From positions 8,093,274 to 8,157,273 of the forward strand of contig JAQFVV010000018.1 in assembly GCA_028023455.1 (NCBI GenBank): 64,000 nucleotides of DNA, given 5' to 3'. This stretch comes from Epiperipatus broadwayi (Eukaryota > Onychophora > Udeonychophora > Euonychophora > Peripatidae). This document shows positions 1 through 9,444 of the stretch, in pieces. The notes below the pieces were generated by a model that made no database searches, was not told where the DNA came from, and saw only the letters and a list, made by a program, of their open reading frames with translations. Both the position numbers and the translations under genes were made by a program. Numbering within the stretch: the stretch's first letter is position 1; each line of letters begins with the position of its first letter.

Positions 1-129
1 TCTGTTTGACAGAGAATAAGCTATTTTTATTTTTCTAAAATTACATTTTATCTTTATCAAGATACTTTCACAGTGGTGATGGAGTTCTCACCCTAATTGA
101 TTTGCGGTATAATCTGCTATCTTCTCAGT

Positions 130-1811
130 TACAACAGATTTCTTCTTGCTGGTGTGAATCTCATTCTTTTCATTTGTGGGTTTCCTGGATATAGTGAATT
201 CTTTGAGAATTCTTTTAAAAGAGCCAGTTTTTGGGGGCTTGGAAAACTTCTAGAATGATGTATTATGTGTGAGAAATCTTTGTTACTAGAGTGTCTTTTT
301 CTTTTCCAATCGCCATCTGTAGGGTCAGAATCTTTGAACATCTTTTACTTTAATATAATCAATAGCTGCCACATCCTTTTGATTTGTGTGCCTGTTTGGT
401 GTGGTGAATTTATCTTCATCATTACTTATGTCTTCCAGTTTCTGGAGATTCATGTCTATGGCATTTAAAACTTAGCAATTTGTTCTACATGTTTTCAGTC
501 AGTGCTAATAATCATCTTCTTGAAATGAAGGGACAAATTATGCTAAATAATGCTGATAATCTGGATTTCTGTCAGGCCAAATGCAGACAATATTCTTAAT
601 TTTGATATCTGTCTTCAAAAGAATTTTGTATAACTTTTCACCACTTCAATGCGAAATATTTTCTGCATAATTGATATCTGATTGCTTCTTGGCACTTCTC
701 TGGCCAAAAATTTTGATTTCTTATCTGTATCCAGAGTAGGATATTGGTTTCTTTATTAATAAGTTCCACCATAAAAAGTGGTTATAGAGAATAGCCATTT
801 GCTCCATTTGTATTAGTTGATTCAATTAAAAATACTTCCCCAAACTATTAAGGATTTTCATAGGAGTCTCTCCTGCTTTACCTTGAAACATCTGAATTTT
901 AAGAAATTGTTTTATATCACTAAAGAGCTCATAATTTCTGTGCTGTCCTGTAATTGTTGTATTTTCATAGCTTTCTTTTTATTTCACATCACTATTTTTC
1001 TTAGATTATTTTATCCCTTTCATAAACCAATTTTGCATTTCTTTTTCATCTTTACATAATCCACTTTTATATCGTTTATGATGCCAATTATTTTTTTCTG
1101 AGTTTTCTGCAATTTCTCTTGAGTGTCTATGACATTTTTTTAAAATAATGTCTCTTCACTTCTCTGACTTTCATTTTTTCTATTCTTTTTGTTATACTTT
1201 GCACACTTTCCTGCAATTTATATTCATTATCTTTAATTGATTATTGAACCACTTTCTCTAAATCACTATGTAATTTTTATACACTCTATTTTTTGTTGTA
1301 CTTGCTTTTGTATTTGATTTGCTATTTCCAGATTCACATTGCTTAAAGTCACTTGACTTTTATCTTATTTCTTCATGCATTTCTTTAAATTCCCTATCTT
1401 TTTTTTTGTTGCTTTTCTTCAAATTTTTGTTGCATTTCTTCAACTTTTTGCAGCATTTTCTGACTTCTTTGTTGTTTCTTCATTTTTAAATGCATTTTTT
1501 TAACTTTTTGTAGCATTTTTTTTAATTCTTTGTAGTGTTTCTTTATTTTTTGAATGCATTTCTTTAAATTTTTGTGCAGCATTTCTTGCATAAATACACA
1601 CATCATTTTAATATTAAATATGTCTGGTTTCTTTTTTAAAGGCTTTCGCACAGTTGAAATGGATTCTTGATAGATCATTTTTTATTCCATTGGCTGTACC
1701 TATTCTTGTGTTGCTGACGGATCCATGTTTAATTGTGCTTTCAACCTTTTTGTTATAGAACATAACATCAGAATATAAAACTAAATATTCTATTATTCTC
1801 TTGTTGATCAT
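130..1811 (-). pseudogene. Decayed minus-strand coding sequence, coiled-coil rich, family unknown
   Basis: Read on the minus strand from 1811 down to about 130, several frames give protein-like text interrupted by stops and frameshifts. At 1394-1678 a 94-residue stretch is dominated by K, Q, E and M with repeating KKM and QKVE patterns, typical of a long coiled coil. The underlying DNA is a degenerate repeat of short T-rich units with GCAT cores. Further downstream (about 1300-1050) more Q/K/E-rich text continues in shifting frames. At 130-430 a charged segment appears (SNDEDKFTTPNRHTNQKD, then PTDGDWKRKRHSS after a frameshift). A coiled coil followed by a basic region would suit a retroelement ORF1 or gag-like protein, but no diagnostic domain is visible, so this is only a guess. 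It could also be A-rich noncoding sequence that happens to read open. Confidence 0.33.
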
Positions 1812-1930
1812 CCTTATTATTCATTTTTCACTAAATAAACAGCTTCAACTATTAATATGCAATATTCTCCCGAATAATGTGATATACTTCTGCTTTAATA
1901 TTTATTTATTTTATTATCATTATTATTTAT

Positions 1931-2735
1931 AATAATAACTGTAGCTTATTCCATTGCAAATGCGCTTTGCAACGCTAATTATAATGAATACTCTCCTTTC
2001 CAAACATAAGATAAAGTCTTTTTAAAAGATAGAATAGCTCACTCTATCCTTTTCAACCAAACTATATATATATATATGTAAATCTGAAGTATTTGGAACT
2101 GAGAGTGTGATAATTTAATTAATCACTTTAAATTACTTATAATCTGATTTTTGTTGATCACGCTTGCGAAATTTTTACTATTTACGATACAACATGATTT
2201 TAAATGAAAACTTTAAACATATGTAAATATTTAATTTATATAATGTGATATTGTTTTTACAAATTATAATAATAACTGTAGCTTATTTCACTGCACATAT
2301 CGAATGATAATTATAATGAATATTTTCCTTTCCAAATACAACATGAAGTCTTTTTAAAAGATAGAATGGATCACTCTATCCTTTCCATCCAAATTATATG
2401 TATTGGAAAATCTGAAGCATTTGGAACTGAGAGCATAAAGATTTAATTAATCATTTTAAATTACTTGTTGATGACGCTTGCAAATTTTTTACTATTTAGG
2501 ATACATCATTAATGATTAAATGAAAACTTTAAACGTATGTAAATATTTAATTTATATAGCAAGATGTTTTTTATACAATATAATAATAACTGTAGCTTAC
2601 TCCACTGCACATGTGCTTTACAGATCGAATGCTAATTATAATGAATACTCTCCTTTCCAAACAACAAGATAAAGTCTTTTTAAAGATAGAATGGATCACT
2701 CTATTCTTTTCATCCAAACTATATTGTAAAGGTCA
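1931..2735. repeat. ~325-bp tandem repeat, about 2.5 copies
   Basis: The phrase AATAATAACTGTAGCTTA recurs at 1931, 2268 and 2582 (spacings 337 and 314). Each is followed by the same block (ATGAATACTCTCCTTTCCAA, a Ts-rich stretch, GATAGAAT..CACTCTATCC). The third copy ends near 2735. A diverged relative of the same sequence forms the palindromic structure at 35720-36450, so this is a dispersed family with local tandem amplification. Confidence 0.75.
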
Positions 2736-3216
2736 AGTTTGTACATTTGCATAACAGAATCTAGAATCCAGGCAAAGAGAGCAAAGCTGACCAGACCAGG
2801 AGTGTGACATCCTGAATCCGTCAGTAAGACTCAAGACCCTATGACTGACCACTCTTGAAGTTACATGCATTATTTCTATCTTTTGCAGCTGGAATAGGTC
2901 AGAGAGAAACATAAGAATCAGGGACTTAAATATATATATATTAACTAAATTAAATGCTACCAGCACCAATATTAAACATAACATTTAGAAATTGTAATTA
3001 ATGCATAGATGGTTGTATCACACATAAATAATTAACTAAAATTGACTTGGATTGAAATAAAAATGAGAAATCACAAAACCAGAATAAATTTAACATATGT
3101 ATTTATTAAATGATAAAATAATTAAATATAATGAAAGAATTGATGTGGAAAAGCATGCAGGCTTTATAAAATGAGGACTTAACATGTCTGCTCATTAATT
3201 TCTAATTATGAGGGTT

Positions 3217-3217
<1 letters not shown>
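2735..3217. other. Intergenic, no gene seen
   Basis: AT-rich sequence between the ~325-bp tandem repeat and the TA tract. The short minus-strand reading frame at 2733-2984 has no recognisable domain and I do not call it a gene. Confidence 0.5.

Positions 3218-3260
<43 letters not shown>
3218..3260. repeat. (TA)n microsatellite
   Basis: Uninterrupted TA dinucleotides lie immediately before the first unit of the ~366-bp array, so the tract marks the left edge of the array. Confidence 0.95.
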
Positions 3261-3265
<5 letters not shown>

Positions 3266-3371
3266 TTGATAAAAAATCAAGTCATGTGACCTAATTTTAA
3301 TAAAGCTTCTATTTACAAATGTTATATATAGAGTAAGTTAAAAAACAAACTCTTATGAAGCTTCAAAAATA

Positions 3372-3426
3372 CCCTCAACCTCAGACCGCGGTTTCTGCCT
3401 CTAGCGTCATCAGTGAGGTGCTAGGG
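3372..3426 (-). ncRNA. Hammerhead ribozyme, array unit 1
   Basis: On the minus strand: outer stem I CCCT, bulge AGC, stem I ACCTCA, core CTGATGA, stem II GCT-AGA-GGC (one wobble), core GAAA, stem III ACC-GC-GGT, C17, stem I partner TGAGGT, bulge TG, outer partner AGGG. The predicted scission follows GTC, between plus-strand positions 84 and 83 of the 3300s. The internal loop in stem I is what type I hammerheads use for tertiary contact with loop II. Stem III is a palindrome (ACCGCGGT), so cleavage could be dimeric as reported for other short-stem-III hammerheads. Weak point: the pair closing stem II (10.1-11.1) is C and A rather than G and C. Confidence 0.72.
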
Positions 3427-3737
3427 AATAAAAATACTAGAACTAGTCACATTTTATCAATGCCTAACTATTGAGAAGAAAATCTGAAATTTTCAGACAT
3501 TTAAATGTCCAAAAATCCACTATCTAACTCAAATAGCCTATGGGACTGAACTAAGTTCAGATACACCATATATTAATAGCTCTAGCAATATAAAATCACC
3601 AAAGCATTAATAGCAAAAAACTAAAATTAAATTGATAAAAAATCAAGTCATGTGACCTAATTTTAATAAAGCTTCTATTTACAAATGTTATATATAGAGT
3701 AAGTTAAAAAACAAACTCTTATGAAGCTTCAAAAATA

Positions 3738-3790
3738 CCCTCAACCTCAGATCGCGTTTCTGCCTCTAGCGTCATCAGTGAGGTGCTAGG
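3738..3790 (-). ncRNA. Hammerhead ribozyme, array unit 2
   Basis: Same fold as unit 1. The stem III segment reads GAAACGCGATC instead of GAAACCGCGGTC and one G of the outer stem I is missing. The CTGATGA and GAAA cores and the ACCTCA/TGAGGT helix are intact. The shortened stem III may be real variation or base-calling error. Confidence 0.62.
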
Positions 3791-4104
3791 AATAAAAATA
3801 CTAGAACTAGTCCAGCATTTTATCAATGCCTAACTATTGAGAAGAAAATCTGAAACTTTCAGACATTTAATGTCCAAAAATCCAGCTATCTAACTCAAAT
3901 AGCCGTATGGGACTGAACTAAGTTCAGATACACCATATATTAATAGCTCTAGCAATATAAAATCACCAAAGCATTAATAGCAAAAAACTAAAATTAAATT
4001 GATAAAAAATCAAGTCATGTGACCTAATTTTAATAAAGCTTCTATTTACAAATGTTATATATAGAGTAAGTTAAAAAACAAACTCTTATGAAGCTTCAAA
4101 AATA

Positions 4105-4156
4105 CCCTCAACCTCAGACCGTTTCTGCCTCTAGCGTCATCAGTGAGGTGCTAGGG
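4105..4156 (-). ncRNA. Hammerhead ribozyme, array unit 3
   Basis: Cores CTGATGA and GAAA and stem I are intact. Stem III is reduced to ACGGT before the C17 position, three or four bases shorter than in units 1 and 4, so activity is doubtful unless the missing GC-rich bases are a sequencing dropout. Confidence 0.58.
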
Positions 4157-4466
4157 AATAAAAATACTAGAACTAGTCCACATTTTATCAATGCCTAACT
4201 ATTGAGAAGAAAATCTGAAACTTTCAGACATTTAAATGTCCAAAAATCCAGCTATCTAACTCAAATAGCCGTATGGGACTGAACTAAGTTCAGATACACC
4301 ATATATTAATAGCTCTAGCAATATAAAATCACCAAAGCATTAATAGCAAAAAACTAAAATTAAATTGATAAAAAATCAAGTCATGTGACCTAATTTTAAT
4401 AAAGCTTCTATTTACAAATGTTATATATAGAGTAAGTTAAAAAACTCTTATGAAGCTTCAAAAATA

Positions 4467-4521
4467 CCCTCAACCTCAGACCGCGGTTTCTGCCTCTAGC
4501 GTCATCAGTGAGGTGCTAGGG
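4467..4521 (-). ncRNA. Hammerhead ribozyme, array unit 4
   Basis: Identical to unit 1 in every pairing element (stem I inner and outer helices, CTGATGA, stem II, GAAA, palindromic stem III, GTC). Units 1 and 4 are therefore the best guide to the family consensus. Confidence 0.72.
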
Positions 4522-4855
4522 AATAAAAATACTAGAACTAGTCCAGCATTTTATCAATGCCTAACTATTGAGAAGAAAATCTGAAACTTTCAGACATTTA
4601 AATGTCCAAAAATCCAGCTATCTAACTCAAATAGCCGTATGGGACTGAACTAAGTTCAGATACACCATATATTAATAGCTCTAGCAATATAAAATCACCA
4701 AAGCATTAATAGCAAAAAACTAAAATTAAATTGATAAAAAATCAAGTCATATGACCTAATTTTAATAAAGCTCCTATTTACAAATGTTATATATAGAGTA
4801 AGTTAAAAAACAAACTCTTATGAAGCTTCAAAAATAGTTAGGCATTGATAAAATG

Positions 4856-4874
4856 CACGACGCTCTTCCGATCT
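4856..4874 (+). other. Illumina TruSeq adapter remnant (assembly artifact)
   Basis: CACGACGCTCTTCCGATCT is identical to the 3' end of the standard Illumina TruSeq universal adapter. It interrupts unit 5 of the array exactly where the ribozyme should be. The 20-odd bases before it (from about 4836) are the reverse complement of a segment found about 90 bases further on in the unit. This is what a chimeric, untrimmed read leaves in an assembly, not biology. Confidence 0.93.
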
Positions 4875-5194
4875 GTGAGGTGCTAGGGAATAAAAATACT
4901 AGAACTAGTCCAGCATTTTATCAATGCCTAACTATTGAGAAGAAAATCTGAAACTTTCAGACATTTAAATGTCCAAAAATCCAGCTATCTAACTCAAATA
5001 GGTATGGGACTGAACTAATGTTCAGATACACCATATATTAATAGCTCTAGCAATATAAAATCACCAAACATTAATAGCAAAAAACTAAAATTAAATTGAT
5101 AAAAATCAGTCATGTGACCTATTTTAATAAGCTTCTATTTACAAATGTTATATATAGAGGTTAAAAACAAACTCTTATGAAGCTTCAAATACTG

Positions 5195-5236
5195 TAACCT
5201 CAGATATTTCTACTACGTCATCAGTGAGGTGCTAGG
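5195..5236 (-). ncRNA. Eroded hammerhead, array unit 6
   Basis: The minus strand keeps stem I ACCTCA/TGAGGT and CTGATGA. Stem II is collapsed to about seven bases and the segment after the core reads GAAATATC before the stem I partner. Many single-base losses in this unit make it uncertain whether the changes are biological. Confidence 0.4.
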
Positions 5237-5756
5237 GAATAAAATAGAAGTAGTCCGCATTTATCAATGCCCAACTATTGAGAAATTGAAATTTCAGACA
5301 TTTAATGTCCAAAATCCAGTTAATCAAATAGTATGGGACTGAACTAGTTCAGATACACATATATTAATAGCTCTAGCAATATATATTAATAGCAAAAAAC
5401 TAAAATTAAGTTGATAAAAATCAGTCATGTGACCTAATTTAATAAAGCTTATTTACAAATGTTATATATATAACTTACTCTATATATAACATTTGTAAAT
5501 AGAAGCTTTATTAAAATTAGGTCACATGACTTGATTTTTTATCAATTTAATTTTAGTTTTTTGCTATTAATGCTTTGGTGATTTTATATTGCTAGAGCTA
5601 TTAATATAGGTGTATCTGAACTTAGCTTCAGTCCCATACGGCTATTTGAGTTAGATAGCTGGATTTTTAGACATTTAAATGTCTGAAAGTTTCAGATTTT
5701 CTTCACAAGTAGTTAGGCATTGATAATAATGCTGGACTAGTTTTAGTATTTTTATT

Positions 5757-5803
5757 CCTAACCTCACTGATGACCTAGAGGCGAAACCGGTTGAGGTTGA
5801 GGG
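5757..5803 (+). ncRNA. Degenerate hammerhead, inverted unit 1
   Basis: The plus strand reads ACCTCA-CTGATGA, stem II CCTAGAGG, CGAAAC, then CGGT-TGAGGT and AGGG. Compared with the direct copies it has lost the GC of stem III and the C at the cleavage position, so it should be inactive as written. Confidence 0.5.
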
Positions 5804-6101
5804 TTTTAAGCTTCATAAGAGTTTGTTTTTTAACTTACTTTATATATAACATTTATAAATAGAAGCTTCATTAAAGTAGGTCACATGACTTGATTTTATA
5901 CTCAATGTAATTTTAGTTTTTTGCTAATGCTTTGGTGATTTTATGTTGCTAGACCATTAATATATGGTGTATCTGAACTTAGTTCAGTCCCATACGGCAT
6001 TTGAGTTAGATAGCTGGATTCTTGACATTTAAATGTCTGAAAATTTCAGATTTTCTTACAATAGTTAGGCATTGATAAATGTGGATTGCTAGTATTTTTA
6101 T

Positions 6102-6150
6102 TCCTAGCACTGACTGATGACTTTAGAGTAGAAACCCGTCTGAGCTGAGG
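6102..6150 (+). ncRNA. Degenerate hammerhead, inverted unit 2
   Basis: CTGATGA (6114-6120), GAAAC (6131-6135) and CCGTC-TGAG are recognisable, but the inner stem I has mismatches (CACTGA against TGAGCT). Confidence 0.42.
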
Positions 6151-6199
6151 TATTTTTGAAGCTAATCATATAGAGTATATATATATATACTTACTCTAT

Positions 6200-8440
6200 A
6201 TATAACATATATATATATATAAAATCACTAAGCTGTGCCTAAATCAATCAGATTATGCCAATTCCTATTGAAATGTGGCTGCTATGCTAAATACTGCACT
6301 AATCTTTAGCACATTATTCATTATTACATTACAATTACATATATATTTTAATAAAGATTTGTGAGCATAAAAACTTGCTCCATGACATAGATTGAACCTC
6401 AGAACAAGATATATTTCCAGTTAATAATACTGAACAATTTAATTAAGGGGATAAAAGTGACTGTATTAGTTTACCATCAGGTATAGCATCAGCAAATAAC
6501 AATACTAAAGTTGCCCTGCTGATAGATTAGAATCAAAGGTTTTCATGACCAACACTGATACCCTGGGACCAAGTGTCCTGCTGCAAAAAGGTCAGGGGTG
6601 GCTAAAATGATTGCCTGAAATTCGATGTCAGGTCTTACTGGTGCACAACCCGAAGGAAGGTAAAATGGGATGGCCTTGCCCAAGGTCCCATCTTAAGGAG
6701 AAGATGCAGCAAAACATTAAACATTGAAGAACATATATCTAATCCACCAAGTGAAGGAAAAGTAGAACATATTTAATATCATACATACACCAGAAAGATA
6801 TCTTGTCCAGTCCCCTACTAGAAATCAATTCTGATTTACGCTCAATAATTAAGCATTTAAAAAGGGTATAAGATTATATATTAAATCTTGTTCGCTTGTT
6901 TTAATGTATATGTATGAGTATTATAGACAAAAAGGAAGGGATAAAAGTATATTTGAGGGGCTGCTTAACAATAATTAAATAACTAATATACTTTCATAAT
7001 CCAAAGACCAATGCATATAAAATTGTAGATGAGTTTTAAGAACAAGCCACCAGATATACTCATTTCAAATAATAACTAAGAATGACAAATGCAGAGTGAT
7101 TCATTATTATTGCAAATATAGGATTTTCAAAATGACATTTAAATAATAGCTACAGGAAGATAATTTAAACTATATCTTCTTTAAAGTTTATTGAAAGTAA
7201 AATGCTCACTGTTTCGAAGTATTGGCATATGAAATGTATAAGAATAAAGATAAATAATAAAGAAATATTATAGGCACAACCACCATGATATCAAGTTATA
7301 ATTAATTTACAAAAGTGAAGTTTTACAATTTAAGTAGAATGATTTATAACTGAATTACATTTGATGATTTATATAAGCAATTAACACCTAAGGTGAGTTT
7401 AGATTGTTTAAATACTGATTTACACAGAGCTCTGCAGTTATTTAGGTTTTATATTACCAATTTATTTGCTGGACAGATAGGTTCTGAATGTTCAGACCTT
7501 AGGTGGTTTATTCTTGGGTTGAACATAGCATCTTCTTCTTCATTACAGCAGTAGACTGTTGCTGGATGGAATACATTGTTAGCTTTGGTTGTTGGGGGCA
7601 TCTTCTTGCAGTCTGCACACCATTCTTCTGTTGATTGGTTGCCCTTCATCCAGTGACACTCTTCTAAATAATTGACTACATCACCAAGCTTAATAATAAA
7701 GAGCAAGATCTAAGAACAACCCCAATAGCAATCCTTCAAAGTGAAAAATTGTCTGAAAGCTTGTAATGATGGTATATTATAAGATGTTATATGAAAAATT
7801 ATCCTTTTTATACTGGTTACACTTTCTTATATCTAAATTTTCAAATAGATCGCACACATGGCGTATGAGTCCTGAAGTTTTACTTTCTAGTCCATGCCTG
7901 ACTTGATCGATCTTTTATAGAGCAGGAATATACAATCTTTAACTTATCTCTTATCTATCCGTAGTCATGCTCTTAGGTGACTTAATTCATTAGTACAAGA
8001 AATTGTTTAATATTTAATTAAATCTGAACCCTCAAATTTATTTTTTGTTGAGTTTCCACTTGCACGCTATTTTTAGCATACGTTTGACCTGATTACAAGA
8101 TAAAATTTATAATATCTAATTTATTTCAGTTCATTATTTTTATTTTTAATTAATATAATTAAAAGTATTTTACTTTTCTTTTTTACAAAACTAATTCACA
8201 TCACTATGATATATATATATGTAACCAAGCATTTCTTATCTTAAAGTATCATATAACTGAATGTATTTTTGATGAGAGAAACTGCATTCAGCTTTATGAT
8301 ATAAAGATACCTAGAAACCGTTTCGTTACATATAGTACATACATACGTATCCTAAATAATTATATATATCACGGGAGGAGGGATCTACCAAAGTTATTCA
8401 GTAAAGAACTATTTTGTAGAAAAATTACAAAAGCAATATT
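6200..8440. other. Intergenic AT-rich stretch with one GC-richer island
   Basis: Mostly featureless AT-rich DNA. Positions 6540-6720 are clearly richer in G+C than their surroundings and could be an old retroelement tail or exon relic, but I recognise no protein there. A cysteine-rich minus-strand frame of 85 codons at 7449-7706 (CxxC, then CC, then a late C) has no splice context and no family I recognise; I leave it uncalled. Confidence 0.4.
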
Positions 8441-8441
8441 T

Positions 8442-9442
8442 ATGGAAAATATTTCGAATAATTTTATGTCAGGAAATTCAACCGTTCTCACAACACCTTG
8501 GTATATTTCGTTGAACATAATTATATTTGTAATTGCTGCACCTCTTATAGCTACCGGAAATTTTTTCGTCATGATTATCACTCTTAAACAGAAAACTCTA
8601 CACAATCCATTTAATATCTATATTTTAAACTTATCAATAATAGACTTTATTATCGGAATATTTATATTACCTACACTAACGCTATACTTATTTGGAATAT
8701 TGGTCGTTGGGGAAATATTTATGTGATTTCTAAGTGTATCAATATTATCTCCTGGGCTTTGTGTCAGCATATACTTTAGCAGCTATATCGTTCGTCCGAT
8801 TTTGGTCACTAACATCGTCAAATCATTACAGAAATCACAGAAATATGAAAACTGTCTAATTATTTGCAGTTGTTGGCTTTATGGAATTTTTCTTTGGACG
8901 CCAGCCTATATTTATGATAGAATCGATTTTTCTTTTATATTTATTTTTGGGATCCAACTGTACCCTACAATTGGATTAGTGATATATATTTGAGCCTTTT
9001 TGGCTACTTTTTACCTTTGACTATCATGTGCACTTCCTATGGGAAAATGTTTAATGTATTCAGACAACGTTATTTGAAAATAACAGCTTCTAAAATTGTA
9101 AATAAAGGAACAAGCAAAATTGCAATTCGTGCTATCACTGATGGCGTTAAAATTGTGAATGATAGTAATGATCAAAAATTACAAGATAAAATTAACCGAC
9201 AAAAAAAAATTACGAAACTATTAGGTCATATTGTTATTACTTTTGCCATTTGTTGGTTCCCGTATTATATTTTCTTTTTTTAAAGCGCATTTATCCCGGA
9301 CTTCTTTCCGTTAAGCTATAAAATATTTGCTTGGGATTTGGCAGAAATTAATTCTTTATTTAATCCTATATTGTACAATTTAAACAATGATGAAATTAAG
9401 ATTATTTTAAGAAAAATTTTTACGGTATTTTCTGGAAAATAA
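8442..9442 (+). pseudogene. Broken class A amine-type G-protein-coupled receptor
   Basis: All seven helices can be followed, without introns, across three frames. From 8442: TM1 with GN (ATGNFFVM), TM2 with its aspartate (NLSIIDFIIGIFILP). After a frameshift near 8690: W-x-LG-x-YLCDF with the TM3 cysteine, then a stop at 8731, then YTLAAISFVRFW, in which DRY has become VRF. Another shift near 8850 gives TM4 (CWLYGIFLWTPAY). A shift near 8940 gives the loop DPTVPYNWIS and TM5 (FLPLTIM). TM6 ends in CWFPYY. A stop at 9281 is followed by TM7 with NPILYNL, ending at 9442. The pattern (CWxP, NPxxY, W at the start of TM3, ILWxPA-like TM4) is closest to muscarinic/histamine/biogenic amine receptors. 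No cysteine is visible in extracellular loop 2. Three frameshifts and two stops indicate a pseudogene, although the indels lie in homopolymers and sequencing error is possible. Confidence 0.85.
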
Positions 9443-9444
9443 AA

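Larger units (their letters stand above)
3261..5468 (-). repeat. ~366-bp tandem array with hammerhead ribozyme: retrozyme-like
   Basis: TTAAATTGATAAAAAATC starts units at 3261, 3627, 3994, 4360, 4726 and 5091 (spacings 366, 367, 366, 366, 365). A seventh, eroded unit starts at 5406. Units 1-4 are nearly identical. Each carries on the minus strand a type I hammerhead core: CTGATGA, a stem II, GAAAC, a short self-complementary stem III, then GTC and a stem I partner. Head-to-tail units of a few hundred bases with one ribozyme each are the known layout of animal retrozymes, which give self-cleaved circular RNAs and encode no protein; none of these units encodes one. Unit 5 is broken by adapter sequence (4856-4874). 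Unit 6 onward shows many one- or two-base deletions. A plain satellite is the alternative, but the conserved ribozyme fold argues against it. Confidence 0.8.
5469..6190 (+). repeat. Two inverted, diverged copies of the ~366-bp retrozyme unit
   Basis: At about 5468 the sequence turns back on itself: the TTATATATA arm is followed by the reverse complement of the unit (start 5471), and a second inverted unit follows from about 5831 to 6190. The inverted copies contain hammerhead-like segments on the plus strand at 5757-5803 and 6102-6150. They differ from the direct copies by scattered substitutions and indels. The array therefore has a head-to-head junction, either a real inversion or a fold-back read artifact. 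Confidence 0.72.

Noticed and set aside
1394-1678. Intact coiled-coil gene
   Set aside because: The DNA is a degenerate T-rich short repeat and the adjacent frames are broken; kept only as part of a decayed coding region.
3261-5468. CRISPR-like array
   Set aside because: Units are contiguous 366-bp repeats without variable spacers, in a eukaryotic context.
7449-7706. Cysteine-rich 85-codon frame
   Set aside because: No recognised zinc-finger spacing, no splice or promoter context; could be chance.
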